64,000 nt of DNA from Desulfobacteraceae bacterium Eth-SRB2 (lineage in GTDB: Bacteria > Desulfobacterota > Desulfobacteria > Desulfobacterales > UBA11574), in assembly GCA_004193595.1 (NCBI GenBank), contig RPGQ01000037.1, positions 240,827-304,826 of the forward strand, read 5' to 3'. The position numbers and the translations under genes were made by a program. Below, one piece after another: positions 46,432 to 55,240 of this stretch (the stretch's first letter is position 1; each line of letters opens with the position of its first letter). The notes below the pieces were generated by a model. That model did not search any database and was not told the DNA's origin. It saw nothing but the letters and a program-made list of their open reading frames with translations.

Positions 46432-49270
46432 AAGACAAAAAGCGATCAAAAGATTAAACTTGTCCGATCACACACTGGATATAAATATCCGGAGGTGCAA
46501 TTATAACAAGTTCAGTTTTTCGGATATAGAGGACTATGTCCACGAGCTGGTTGGATCGCGCGACTACGAGTATGATGCCATAAAACAGATCATGATTTAT
46601 CTATGGGGCGGCAGTTACAAGAGCATTTCTGAACTTGGAAGAGAAAATTATAAACAAAAATTACAAATTCAGCAGCGGTTTGGAACAGAAGATAATTTTC
46701 TTCGCCAATTGCCCCTTCCCGACCGGCTTTCAGGTGTGGTGCACATGGCTACCGGCACGGGAAAATCTTATTTGATCTTTGCAATTGCCTATCTTTCCCT
46801 TGTTATGGGACTTGCAAAACGGGTGCTTGTGCTTGGCCCGTCCTCAACCATTATCGAACAGGGGCTGCGCGAAAAATTTAAGGAACTGAAAAACAAAATA
46901 GAATTCAACAACAAGCTTCCGCAGAGATACCGGGGAAAAGCCATTAACCTGCTCACAGACAACGACCCCATAGAAGACGACTCCATTGTTATTGAAAACA
47001 TCAACGCAGTTTACACCTTTGGCTCAATCACCGACACGTTGTTTAAAAATACCGACGAAGTCCTTGTGCTTGGAGATGAAATCCACCATGCCTATTCACA
47101 TTTGAAATATGCGGATAATCGTCTTGTGCTTGACAAGGAAGAAGGACCGGGGGGAAGAAAGAGCGAAGCAAGAGATGAACGACTGTGGATGAAGTTTTTA
47201 CGTGAAAACAGCAAAATTACCAAACACATCGGTTTTACCGGCACACCTTATAACCAGAACGAATATTTCGCAGATATCATTTTCAACTACTCCATCAAGG
47301 ATGCAACCCAAGAGAAATATATCAAAGAGATCAATTCGATTATCCGTACCGAGACCGATGAAGGCGGCGACCGGGTCAAGATTGATCAGCGGTTTGAAAT
47401 GGTGCTGAAAAATCATCAGGAAAACAGGGAAAGTTATGCGTATAAAACTCGTTCCGGTAAAAGGATTGTAAAACCGATAACGATTTTTATTTGCCCGAAC
47501 ATAAAAAATGCTCAAAGAAGGCATGATGAGTTTGTCACGTTTCTGGCCGGATATGAGAAAAAGCATCATGGTGCGCAGGGAACGGATTCGGAGATCATAG
47601 ACAGATTGCGCAAAAAGGTGATTTGCGTTGTAAGCAAAGTTTCCAAATCGGAATACAAACAGGAGCTTGATAATATTGAAGAAACAGACCCGAAAAAGCC
47701 GGGCGGGAGTGTTGAGTTTATTTTTGCGGTCAACAAACTTTCAGAAGGCTGGGATGTTGACAATGTCTTTCAGATTGTTCCTATGGAAGAGAGGGTCTTT
47801 AATTCCAAGCTTCTTATTTCACAGGTGCTCGGCAGGGGTATGCGTATTCCCCGAAAAGTTCCCAATGCGCACATTCAGCAAAACTATCCTGTTCTCACTG
47901 TTACAAATCACGACAAATTTGCCGATCACATAAAACAACTGGTTGACTCTGTTACTGAAAGCGATATGTATCTTACCTCTTCACCTCTGACTGACAGGGA
48001 ACAAGGAAGAGGCACACACAATTTCACCCTGTTTAACCTCAATTATGTCCCTAATATACGTTTTGAAAAGGCTGACCGTGTGGATCAGGGGCCTCCCGGT
48101 AAGCTTATATTAACGCCGTTTGAGGAAAAACTTGGCGTTAAAGTCATAAGGACCAAAGACGAAAAACGGTATGAGCTGGCAAGAAATTTTTATACAGTCG
48201 ATCAGATTGTTTACGATATCTTTAACCGTTTTAAATATAGAACGTTTGAGGCATTGCATTTTGATTTTGGCAGCGTGGTTGTAGATGACCGTTATCCGGA
48301 AGAGAATGAAATCATGCAGGTTATTCTTGACGCCATGAAACAGGCCGGAATCAAGGGAGACAAGCTTTCGGAAGAGAACAGAAAACAGATCGATAATTAT
48401 TTTAACCAGTTCCTGCCACGGGGAAAAAAGAAGCGCGTTTTTGAAAATATTTCGGGGGATTTGATCCCTGTTGACACCTCCGGGATGGACAGAACCGGCA
48501 TCCGTGTAAGCGAGCTTGAAAGGGACAGAACCGCATTCTTAAGCGAGGATTATGAAACCGAAGTCGGAGAAGCAAACGAATTTGTACTGGAATACATTAA
48601 CGAATTAAGAGGGCGCCCGGAAGATAAGCAACAACTTTCCCTTTTTAAGCCCGAAGATTTTGTGGAGAGAAAAGATGAAATAATCCGGACATTTGTAAAG
48701 GGAGATACAAGACCACCCTATGTGGTAAATACATCAAAACTGAAAAGTCCGCAAAATATCGTCCTGGTATCCCATACACCGGAAAAGGAGTTCGTTTTTC
48801 AATTGATAGACCATTCTGATTATATTGCTTCCTGGATAAAATCACCCGACAAAAATTTTTACAGCATTGATTATGAATACTGGAAAGGCGGGAAAGACAG
48901 AGTCAGGCGGAGTTTTAATCCCGATTTCTTCATAAAGATCGATCTTGACGAGTACATCTCAAGGCTTGAGAGCGAAGGAAAGCAAGATCATCTTGAAGAA
49001 TTAAAAAAGCTCCAGGATGAAGGATTAGAAACCCTCATCAAGGTGGTGGAGATCAAATCTGATGAAGAGCAGGATGAAGCAACTCCGGCAAAAGAAGATT
49101 ATGCAAAGGCACACTTTGAACGGGTAAACAAGAAATTGAGCGCATTGAATTTAGCGGATCTTGAAAGCAGATATAGGTCAGATGCGAAACAGCATTACTC
49201 CTTTGATTTACTCACTCCCCATCATTTCCCGGGCTGGATTGTAAATTTGAAAAGAGGAAATCTTGGATGA
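46415..49270 (+). CDS. Type III restriction enzyme, Res subunit
   Basis: The 951-residue Res protein has an SF2 motor: Walker A VVHMATGTGKSY, DEXH box LVLGDEIHHAY, motif III IGFTGTPYNQ, and motifs V-VI FAVNKLSEGWDVDN and SQVLGRGMRIPR. The C-terminal PD-(D/E)XK endonuclease has SFNPDFFIKI and then VVEIKSDEE, supplying Asp, Glu and Lys. It works with Mod to cut DNA after ATP-dependent translocation or sliding between sites. All catalytic elements are intact, so the system is probably functional. It overlaps the HEPN gene by 17 nt. Confidence 0.94.
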   Translation: MAKTSKRQKAIKRLNLSDHTLDINIRRCNYNKFSFSDIEDYVHELVGSRDYEYDAIKQIMIYLWGGSYKSISELGRENYKQKLQIQQRFGTEDNFLRQLPLPDRLSGVVHMATGTGKSYLIFAIAYLSLVMGLAKRVLVLGPSSTIIEQGLREKFKELKNKIEFNNKLPQRYRGKAINLLTDNDPIEDDSIVIENINAVYTFGSITDTLFKNTDEVLVLGDEIHHAYSHLKYADNRLVLDKEEGPGGRKSEARDERLWMKFLRENSKITKHIGFTGTPYNQNEYFADIIFNYSIKDATQEKYIKEINSIIRTETDEGGDRVKIDQRFEMVLKNHQENRESYAYKTRSGKRIVKPITIFICPNIKNAQRRHDEFVTFLAGYEKKHHGAQGTDSEIIDRLRKKVICVVSKVSKSEYKQELDNIEETDPKKPGGSVEFIFAVNKLSEGWDVDNVFQIVPMEERVFNSKLLISQVLGRGMRIPRKVPNAHIQQNYPVLTVTNHDKFADHIKQLVDSVTESDMYLTSSPLTDREQGRGTHNFTLFNLNYVPNIRFEKADRVDQGPPGKLILTPFEEKLGVKVIRTKDEKRYELARNFYTVDQIVYDIFNRFKYRTFEALHFDFGSVVVDDRYPEENEIMQVILDAMKQAGIKGDKLSEENRKQIDNYFNQFLPRGKKKRVFENISGDLIPVDTSGMDRTGIRVSELERDRTAFLSEDYETEVGEANEFVLEYINELRGRPEDKQQLSLFKPEDFVERKDEIIRTFVKGDTRPPYVVNTSKLKSPQNIVLVSHTPEKEFVFQLIDHSDYIASWIKSPDKNFYSIDYEYWKGGKDRVRRSFNPDFFIKIDLDEYISRLESEGKQDHLEELKKLQDEGLETLIKVVEIKSDEEQDEATPAKEDYAKAHFERVNKKLSALNLADLESRYRSDAKQHYSFDLLTPHHFPGWIVNLKRGNLG

Positions 49271-49577
49271 TTGGAGTTTCGAGGATCTCCGGTTTATACA
49301 ACCGGCTTTAATCTGTCAAGCTAACCCGATTTGCGTGAAATCACGGACGCGAGAAATCAGCGGGGGACTTCGGATACGTTCGTGCAGAACTTGCTTAAAA
49401 TTCACCTAAAATCTATAACCTTTCAACCTGTGTTATCTCCGATAATTCACAGCCCCGTCCAAACCTGCTATACGAGAATAATATACAATAAAAATCTTGT
49501 TTCTAAATGCGTTTGATCTCTTGCCTCCTAAATTTGATCTTTTTACAGATATCGTACAATAGCGATCGTCAAGATAA
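49271..49577. other. Gap after the type III system
   Basis: No gene is supported. The segment AGCGGGG...CGTGCAGAAC (about 49360-49388) weakly resembles the right part of the palindromic element at 16873, but no convincing complementary arms are seen. Confidence 0.4.
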
Positions 49578-49820
49578 CTAAAGCTTGTTTTTTGCCATCG
49601 TTAAATTATCTTTGTCCAATGACAATTCATCTAATGAGTTTACAGCATCCCGGTTGCTGTTCGGGATTAAATGACCGTAAATATCAACCGTCATTTGAAT
49701 GCTTGAATGTCCCAATTGATCCTTGACATAGACCGGACTTTTGCCCTTGTTCAAAAGCAAGCTGGCAAATGTATGTCGTATGTCATGAAAATGCATATTC
49801 CTTAACCCGGCTTTTTGGTT
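49578..49820 (-). pseudogene. Phage-type integrase, C-terminal fragment
   Basis: About 80 residues remain. They run from NQKAGLRN through the His-X-X-Arg motif MHFHDIRHTFASLLL, then DQLGHSSIQMTVDIYGHLIP with the catalytic Tyr, then a short tail. An in-frame TGA precedes the fragment and the N-terminal domains and Arg I are absent, so it is not functional. This integrase family commonly drives insertion into tRNA genes, so it may be the lost integrase of the island; this is inference. Confidence 0.8.
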
Positions 49821-49834
49821 TCAGATTTTTGCTG

Positions 49835-49862
49835 TTGACAATATCCCTATAATTGGTATATT
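49835..49862 (+). promoter_or_regulatory. Promoter of the HigBA-like pair
   Basis: TTGACA (49835-49840) and TATATT (49857-49862) are separated by 16 nt. The predicted start of transcription falls at about 49869, the very codon where the toxin homology begins, so there is no room for a leader. Confidence 0.65.
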
Positions 49863-49868
49863 TGAGCT

Positions 49869-50147
49869 ATAACATGGACGGTCACCGTTAAAAAGAAAGC
49901 GGAAAAGCAATTTCGCAAACTTCCGGTTGGTGTCGCCAAAGCGCTGGTTCGGCTTTTGAGAGAAATCGAACTTTACGGCCCTTACAGAAACAATTGGCAA
50001 AGCTATGGATCATTGGGCAAAAATCGCTTTCATTGCCATTTAAAAAAGGGACATCCGACTTACGTGGCCGTTTGGGAAATAAGAGACAAAGAAATTCGTT
50101 TGATTGAGGTGACATATGTTGGAACACACGAAAAAGCTCCCTATTGA
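49869..50147 (+). CDS. RelE/HigB-like toxin lacking a standard start codon
   Basis: The open frame encodes about 92 residues. They run from ATA-ACA-TGG-ACG (translated ITWTVTVKKKAEK), through EIELYGPYRNNWQSYGSLG, NRFHCHLKKGHPTYVAVWE and VTYVGTHEKAPY, a RelE/HigB-type mRNA interferase. No ATG, GTG or TTG precedes the conserved core. The expected start position reads ATA, and a nearby ATG (49874) is out of frame and ends after five codons. The first standard in-frame start is TTG 49956, which would drop 29 residues. The toxin may be silenced, or start at ATA on a leaderless mRNA. Confidence 0.6.
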   Translation: MTWTVTVKKKAEKQFRKLPVGVAKALVRLLREIELYGPYRNNWQSYGSLGKNRFHCHLKKGHPTYVAVWEIRDKEIRLIEVTYVGTHEKAPY

Positions 50148-50460
50148 GCTCAAATTCATCGGGCCGCCTACGAATAAGGATAAGGCAATTGCGGCGCTGA
50201 AGTCCTTGGGCTTTTTGAACGTTTCCGACTCGGTTCCTTGGCGGGATCTGTTTCCGGAATATTCGGATGAAGATTTGCCGGGTGTGTGCCTTGCCGGATC
50301 ACGGGCGAAAGAGAGGCTAACCCAAAAACAGCTTTCGGAATTGACCGGTATTCCGCAGAGCCACATTTCCGAAATGGAAAACGGCAAACGACCGATCGGC
50401 AAGAAGCGGGCAAAGATCCTGGCCAAAGCGCTCAATGTTGGGTACAAAGTTTTTCTTTAG
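50116..50460 (+). CDS. HigA-like XRE-family antitoxin
   Basis: The 114-residue protein has a C-terminal helix-turn-helix (RLTQKQLSELTGIPQSHISE then MENGKRPIGKKRAKILAKAL) and an N-terminal extension that probably binds the toxin. GAGGTG lies 5 nt upstream of the ATG. It overlaps the toxin frame by 32 nt, giving the toxin-first order of HigBA modules. It should neutralise the toxin and repress the promoter at 49835. Confidence 0.85.
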   Translation: MLEHTKKLPIELKFIGPPTNKDKAIAALKSLGFLNVSDSVPWRDLFPEYSDEDLPGVCLAGSRAKERLTQKQLSELTGIPQSHISEMENGKRPIGKKRAKILAKALNVGYKVFL

Positions 50461-50519
50461 GCAAATGCAATTTTTCAGTAAAATATGAAAACATTGCTCA
50501 TAATAGTTATGGGCACACA

Positions 50520-50978
50520 TTATGGATTCAGATAAAATCCCAAATCTGCTTTATATGATTGTGTTTCAATAAAATTTGCACCGATGTTTTGATCCTCAAC
50601 CCATATTACCTTGACCGATTTTTTGATTTCTGATCTTTTTGGGTTATCTAACTGAAACTTCACTTCCAATGTATCATCTTTTGAAATTTGGTATAGGCTC
50701 AGATTTTCAAACCGGATTCCACTCATTGATAAGTCTCTAATGATTATATCTCCTTTAACTCCTTTTTCTTGAATAATGTATTCACCGAGCAACTCAACAT
50801 CCTTACGGTGTTTTTTTATGTATACAATGGTGAACTCATAAGCTTTACCACACCTGCATCTACCCTTCAGGATTTTTTGATCATGCTTGATTTTAGTTAC
50901 ATCTATATTCCGTTCAAATAAACATCTGGGGCAGGTGATAGTTGTTTTTTTGGATTTATCTATATAAAGTTTTTGCAT
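50520..50978 (-). CDS. PilZ-domain protein with zinc ribbon
   Basis: The 152-residue protein has an N-terminal Cys pair set (CPRC near 17 and CRCG near 42), probably a zinc ribbon, then a PilZ-like beta-barrel. In the barrel, IIIRDLSMSGIRFE matches the (D/N)-X-S-X-X-G signature. The upstream Arg-X3-Arg motif that contacts cyclic di-GMP is not clear, so ligand binding is uncertain. The ATG has GAGG 7 nt upstream; a TTG one codon earlier is less likely. It is the last gene of a minus-strand cluster. Confidence 0.7.
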   Translation of the reverse strand: MQKLYIDKSKKTTITCPRCLFERNIDVTKIKHDQKILKGRCRCGKAYEFTIVYIKKHRKDVELLGEYIIQEKGVKGDIIIRDLSMSGIRFENLSLYQISKDDTLEVKFQLDNPKRSEIKKSVKVIWVEDQNIGANFIETQSYKADLGFYLNP

Positions 50979-51001
50979 CAATTATCCTCTGCTTCATTTT
51001 C

Positions 51002-51259
51002 TCATCTATTTTGGTTATCAATACCTGTAAAAATAAAGATCGTTTGTAATTTCTCCCACAGCTTTTCTATTATTACAAAAGCTGCATTACTTTCATTAAG
51101 GTTATCATTCTTTGAAACAGCAATACATGATTTAAACAGTTCTTTATCCACAGCCATTTTTATTAATTTATCTCGGACATAGATACCTAAACTCAAATTG
51201 AGTGAATGCAATTCTTCTTTTTTTAAGTTTGCAACTTGCACCCTATCTTTTAATGGCAT
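51002..51259 (-). CDS. Hypothetical protein, 85 aa
   Basis: This small helical protein (MPLKDRVQVANLKKEELHSL...) has no motif I recognise. It starts 8 nt after the stop of the GIY-YIG/H1-like gene, and GGAG sits immediately before the ATG, so it probably depends on translational coupling. The sequence is free of Trp-rich or membrane segments apart from one Trp (EKLWEKLQTIF). Confidence 0.5.
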   Translation of the reverse strand: MPLKDRVQVANLKKEELHSLNLSLGIYVRDKLIKMAVDKELFKSCIAVSKNDNLNESNAAFVIIEKLWEKLQTIFIFTGIDNQNR

Positions 51260-51267
51260 CTCCGTAA

Positions 51268-51885
51268 TTATTTGCTTAATCGTGATTTCAAATAAACACC
51301 CTTACCAACACTTTTGATCTTGCCCTGTTTCCTCAATTTGAAAATCAGATTAGATATTTTCTTTTTGTTGTAGCCCGTCTTTTCCATGAGAGCTGCAGTA
51401 TCGACACCTTTTTTTGATCTTTTGATAATTGCAAGGACTGTATCAGCAGCAGTTGCAGGTGCAGCCTTCTTTGCAGGAGCCTTCTTCACAGCTTTTACCT
51501 TACCGGGTTTGGCTTTTGGTTTTTGAAGTTTATCAAACGTTTTTAAAAGACTTTCTGTCTTTTTTACCAGTGCCTTGAGGTCCTTGTTAACGGTCTGCAG
51601 ATCCTTTTTAAGATTCCTTGTCATTTTATTCTCCTCTTTTGTAAGTTCTAAGTTTTTTTTGCTGGCAGGTAATTGTTTAACCCGATATTCCAGTTTAAGC
51701 GCATCGCTTTTCGTCATTTCAGGACTAACAGCAACCAATTCAACAGGTCTGCGAAATCTTGTATATTTTGCACCTTTACCTGAATTATGCGCTTCCAACC
51801 GATTTTTCAGGTTATTGCTTGTCCCACAATACAAAGATTCATCAGAACACCTGATCAGATAAACAACCCATTGTTTTTTATCCAT
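51268..51885 (-). CDS. GIY-YIG nuclease fused to histone H1-like / winged-helix protein
   Basis: The 205-residue product has an N-terminal GIY-YIG domain of the small YhbQ type (WVVYLIRCSDESLYCGTSNN, NSGKGAKYTRFRRPVEL). A coiled coil, a Lys/Ala/Pro-rich segment (KAVKKAPAKKAAPATAA) and a C-terminal winged-helix domain (IIKRSKKGVDTAALMEKTGY) follow. The last two parts resemble free-standing histone-like proteins of deltaproteobacteria. At the junction, codon 88 is an ATG (51624) with GAGGAG (51636-51631) 6 nt upstream, so the second part may also be made alone. Confidence 0.8.
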   Translation of the reverse strand: MDKKQWVVYLIRCSDESLYCGTSNNLKNRLEAHNSGKGAKYTRFRRPVELVAVSPEMTKSDALKLEYRVKQLPASKKNLELTKEENKMTRNLKKDLQTVNKDLKALVKKTESLLKTFDKLQKPKAKPGKVKAVKKAPAKKAAPATAADTVLAIIKRSKKGVDTAALMEKTGYNKKKISNLIFKLRKQGKIKSVGKGVYLKSRLSK

Positions 51886-51894
51886 TAGTCAGCT

Positions 51895-52170
51895 TTAATT
51901 ATCTACCCGTTCCCTCAATTCCTTACCACACTTGAAAAACGGTAATTTCTTTGATTCCACCCGGATCGGCACCCCGGTTTTCGGATTCTTACCGGCATAC
52001 GCTTTGTAATGCTTGACATAAAAAGAACACAATCCGCGGATTTCAACCCTGTCACCTTTTGCAAGTGAATTGGAAATTTCATTAAAGAAAAGTTTCACTA
52101 CCGATTCTGCCTCTGATTTTGTTAGGTCGGTTTCATTTTGCAGAGCCTCTATAAGATTAAGCTTGTTCAT
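51895..52170 (-). CDS. HU/IHF-family DNA-bending protein
   Basis: The 91-residue protein has the family fold: MNKLNLIEALQNETDLTKSE helices, then VEIRGLCSFYVKHYKA and the DNA-binding arm GKNPKTGVPIRVES. GGAGGA lies 4-5 nt before this ATG; an ATG four codons upstream overlaps that site. It is followed by the GIY-YIG/H1-like gene after 9 nt, so two nucleoid-type proteins are co-expressed. HU versus IHF beta cannot be decided. Confidence 0.92.
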   Translation of the reverse strand: MNKLNLIEALQNETDLTKSEAESVVKLFFNEISNSLAKGDRVEIRGLCSFYVKHYKAYAGKNPKTGVPIRVESKKLPFFKCGKELRERVDN

Positions 52171-52268
52171 CTGATCCTCCATGATGTTGTTTTAATTAGG
52201 ACAATAAAAGGCTGGTAAAAAAAGGTCAAGGAATTCTGAATGGTTGAAGCTGGATTTTGGGGTAAAAC

Positions 52269-52363
52269 TTATCTAATGGTACATTTTTTGAGAAAACGAT
52301 CCAATTGAGCTATCTGATTAGGCATCATTTTCCCAAACTGAACACCTTGTTGTTTAATTTTTA
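52269..52363 (-). pseudogene. Remnant of a PilZ-domain gene
   Basis: The translation GVQFGKMMPNQIAQLDRFL (then KKCTIR and stop) matches the C-terminal part of the intact PilZ protein at 53596 (CLQFGEMKPSQLFQLDYLL) at about half of the positions, in the same strand. A stop lies just upstream, so only the tail survives. It points to a former second copy on the other side of the histidine kinase. Confidence 0.6.
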
Positions 52364-52394
52364 GTTACTAAATCAGACTTTGGATAATAATAAT

Positions 52395-53621
52395 TTAAGA
52401 TGTTGTGGTTTGGGTATGCTGTTCCAGCGGGACTATCAGGGAGACCTGAGTCCCTTGGCCTGGCTCGGAAACAATCTCAAAACGACCGCCCAGATGTTGC
52501 AGTCGCTCCTTGATACTGAAAAGACCGAACCCTCCCATTCTATATAAGTAAGGATCTGTTTCGGCAATATCAAATCCAATTCCATCATCTTCAACACAGA
52601 TTTTAATATTGTCACGGTCCCTGGCAAGGGATATCCTTACCTTTACTTCTTGAGTCTGGGCGTGCTTGATTACGTTGAATAGTAATTCCTGCACTGCCCT
52701 GAAAACAAGAATGCGAAGGTCTTCATTTAATACCTTGGATTGCTTGTCATCCGCTAAATGGATATGGATGCCAAATTGTTTTTGCATTTTTTCGGCGAGA
52801 TCCTCTATGGCTGCTCCAAGCCCTATGCCATAGAGGACTGGAGGACTGAGATCGAAAGTCATAGACCGAATTTGCTCAATTGTCTGACTGATAAGCCCGC
52901 TGATTTTGTTCAAGTGTCGCGAAATCGAAGAAGATGAAATTAATTTTCGCAATTCATCCAACTCAATCTTTGAGATGGCCAGGTTCTGGCTAATAGAATC
53001 GTGAATGTCACTGGCAAAACGTCGTCTTTGCCGCTCCTCGGTTATCAACAACTCCGAGGCAAGCGATCTGAGTTGCTCTTGATAGATACGCAATTTTTCT
53101 TCTGCCCGTTTACGCTCGGTAATATCCTCATAGATAATAAAATGATTTCCACTGGTCATTGCAACTGGTCTGAAATGTATGATTTTTGCAGCACCGTCTT
53201 TGCACGTGACTGTAAACGTTCGAGGTCTGAACTCACCAGGTTTTGCACCCTTCACGTCATTAACCCAAAAAGACATGGCTTCATTACGGCACTCCTCATC
53301 GGGGTACGCCTTTGTAAACCATTCTCGTCCTGTAGGCATATCTTGTAGAGTATATCCGAAAATTTCAACAAATTTGGGGTTTATGTATTTGTAACTGCCA
53401 TCCTTATCAATAATCGATAAACCCAGGGGAGCCCCTTCAGCTATGATGCGATATTCTTCTTTATAGAGTTTTTCTTGAGTCCGCTTACGTTCTTCTATTC
53501 CCTGGTTCAGTTGTTCATTCGTTTTCAACAGTTCGGCAGTGTGTTCCTTTATAGGTTGCTGCAATTTGGCATTCCGTTGTTGCGGTTTCTCCAATTCAAT
53601 AATGAGTTGCTTTTTTGTCAT
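52395..53621 (-). CDS. PAS-domain histidine kinase, NarL/DesK type
   Basis: The 408-residue cytoplasmic kinase has an N-terminal coiled coil, a PAS domain (about 62-170: GLSIIDKDGSYKYINPKFVE, ending IIYEDITERKRAEE) and a HisKA_3 dimerisation domain with the phospho-accepting His in RFASDIHDSISQNLA. The ATPase domain has the N box ELLFNVIKHAQ, G1 EDDGIGFD and G2 GGFGLFSIKERLQHLGG. No membrane segment is seen. It overlaps the upstream PilZ gene by 26 nt. The nearest response regulator, at 54635, is broken, so its partner is unknown. Confidence 0.92.
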   Translation of the reverse strand: MTKKQLIIELEKPQQRNAKLQQPIKEHTAELLKTNEQLNQGIEERKRTQEKLYKEEYRIIAEGAPLGLSIIDKDGSYKYINPKFVEIFGYTLQDMPTGREWFTKAYPDEECRNEAMSFWVNDVKGAKPGEFRPRTFTVTCKDGAAKIIHFRPVAMTSGNHFIIYEDITERKRAEEKLRIYQEQLRSLASELLITEERQRRRFASDIHDSISQNLAISKIELDELRKLISSSSISRHLNKISGLISQTIEQIRSMTFDLSPPVLYGIGLGAAIEDLAEKMQKQFGIHIHLADDKQSKVLNEDLRILVFRAVQELLFNVIKHAQTQEVKVRISLARDRDNIKICVEDDGIGFDIAETDPYLYRMGGFGLFSIKERLQHLGGRFEIVSEPGQGTQVSLIVPLEQHTQTTTS

Positions 53622-54045
53622 CTTTTGATTTCTTATTTGATTTGCATCTGATACGGTCTTTGTCAGATGTTTTTTTATTTGTATAATGCTGTAGGAGATA
53701 ATCCAACTGGAACAACTGACTGGGCTTCATTTCCCCGAATTGAAGACATCGCTGCCTATCTTTTTGAGAATTGAAAGAAAACTTGTCAGCTATTTCAAAA
53801 TCAGAAATAATTTTTATCTGAATTTTTTCTATATAAAAATGACCGTCTATTATGAAGATATCTAATTCGGAAGAATCACTTAACTTCTGGCCCTTACTCG
53901 AATAACGAACCGCCATACCATCTTTGCTAATGTTGATAATTTGCCCTAAAATAGTGGGTTTATATTTAATTATTGCATACACACCATCTTCAGCCTGTAA
54001 TCGGTTATAACTTCTTTTTTCAACCGGCCTTTCCGTATTTTTCAT
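53596..54045 (-). CDS. PilZ-domain protein
   Basis: The 149-residue protein has the c-di-GMP-binding PilZ signature near its N-terminus: KRSYNR (Arg-X3-Arg type) and then IINISKDGMAVRY (N-X-S-X-X-G). The C-terminal part has the helical CLQFGEMKPSQLFQLDYLL tail common in these proteins, and a Lys-rich end. Its stop codon lies within the start of the histidine kinase gene (26-nt overlap), linking c-di-GMP sensing and phospho-signalling in one operon. Confidence 0.8.
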   Translation of the reverse strand: MKNTERPVEKRSYNRLQAEDGVYAIIKYKPTILGQIINISKDGMAVRYSSKGQKLSDSSELDIFIIDGHFYIEKIQIKIISDFEIADKFSFNSQKDRQRCLQFGEMKPSQLFQLDYLLQHYTNKKTSDKDRIRCKSNKKSKDDKKATHY

Positions 54046-54634
54046 GGCAACAACCCCTTACCCGACCACAACAATCGTTCTAACTATTCATTCTGTCGGT
54101 TTTCTTTCCAAGGACCTTTAAGCAGAAAGTTGTATTCGTAATTTTAGGGAGTTAAATGTCTGATCTGTTATTTTTGAAATTTTGTCTTATCATGTTTTTT
54201 ATTCAATTTGTCCATAGAGAGAAGTCTTCATTTTTTTTGCTGGGAACCCCTATGAGAGGGAATTTATCCCGGGTAATCGGGAGAAATACCCATCGTATAG
54301 GTTTTAGGAAATCCGATCACAAGAAAATGATCAATAGGATAATATAACATGTATACATATCCCGAGAATGTAATAGAAAGATCTTATCAGATCTAAATTA
54401 AATAACCGGTGGCCGGAAATCCCGCAGCTAACATTGCACAGAAAAATGTGCAAACGGGTGCCCTTTAGTATAGATGGACTTTTATCAAAAACATAAACCG
54501 TCGATTCTATCTTTTCCTAAACGTCTATAGATCAACATTTTATGACAAGCGGTCGTCTATAATAATTTCAACATCTCGGTTTTGGCATGCTTTGTGAAAT
54601 ATTTCCATTTCAATATATTTGTGGGGGGTATGTT
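54046..54634. other. Intergenic stretch between the PilZ gene and a broken regulator
   Basis: I see no supportable gene; the short frames have no recognisable product or ribosome-binding site. It should contain the divergent promoters of the PilZ-kinase operon and the regulator remnant. Confidence 0.4.
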
Positions 54635-54930
54635 ATGGCAGAATTAACAATGATGTTATTTGAAAAAGGACCCGAAAATAATATCCGGTGCCGGGTTATT
54701 AATGTATGGTTCAAAATGGAGTATTATATTTATACAACGGAAAAGCTTCTATCAGAAATCAAGAGAAACAGGCCTGATGTTGTGGTGCTGGATTTTGGTT
54801 TGTATGAGAAGATGGATGGGATTGAGACTTAAAGACAAATAAGATCTAAGTTTGGTGTTCATGTGATGTATGTATGAATTATGATTCTGATGCTTTGATA
54901 ACATAAGTTCTGAATCGACTTAAAACTTAA
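54635..54930 (+). pseudogene. Decayed response-regulator receiver
   Basis: The ATG after a G-rich site opens MAELTMMLFEKGPEN and reaches the phospho-acceptor strand RPDVVVLDFGLYEKMDGIET, then stops at TAA (54830). Receiver sequence continues beyond the stop (RQIRSKFGVHVMY), then after a frameshift (NYDSDALIT), a second TAA and VLNRLKT. At least two nonsense changes and one frameshift have therefore inactivated the gene. Confidence 0.75.
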
Positions 54931-55240
54931 TTGCAATTATCATTTTGTTACGTACAGGTTGGAGATAGCACAGATCTTAAAACCAGCCAAAAAGTTATTA
55001 GATCCATTACATATCAGCGGTTGACCTATTTTGTGTGATCACGCCAAGACACCTAAAAACTGCCAACTGCTTAGCGGGGTCGTGTCAACCCTTATGAATC
55101 TTAGAAATTTAGGGCGTCTTTCTTTTAACGCTTTTTTGAATAGGCTCTTAATGGACCAGCGGGGGCATTTGAACAGAAAGTTACGGTTTTGAATTAGAGT
55201 CGGGCGGGATAATCCCGAACCCCGACCGATCTGGATCGGT
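54931..55240. other. Gap between the regulator remnant and the intI pseudogene
   Basis: No gene, RNA or repeat that I can support. It may contain further eroded sequence. Confidence 0.35.

Noticed and set aside
49330-49422. Possible eighth palindromic element inside the island
   Set aside because: It shares AGCGGGG and GTGCAGAAC words with the 16873 element, but the arms do not pair convincingly.
54156-54347. Plus-strand 63-codon frame
   Set aside because: It is a short hydrophobic start followed by unrelated sequence, with no supporting site or homology that I can see.
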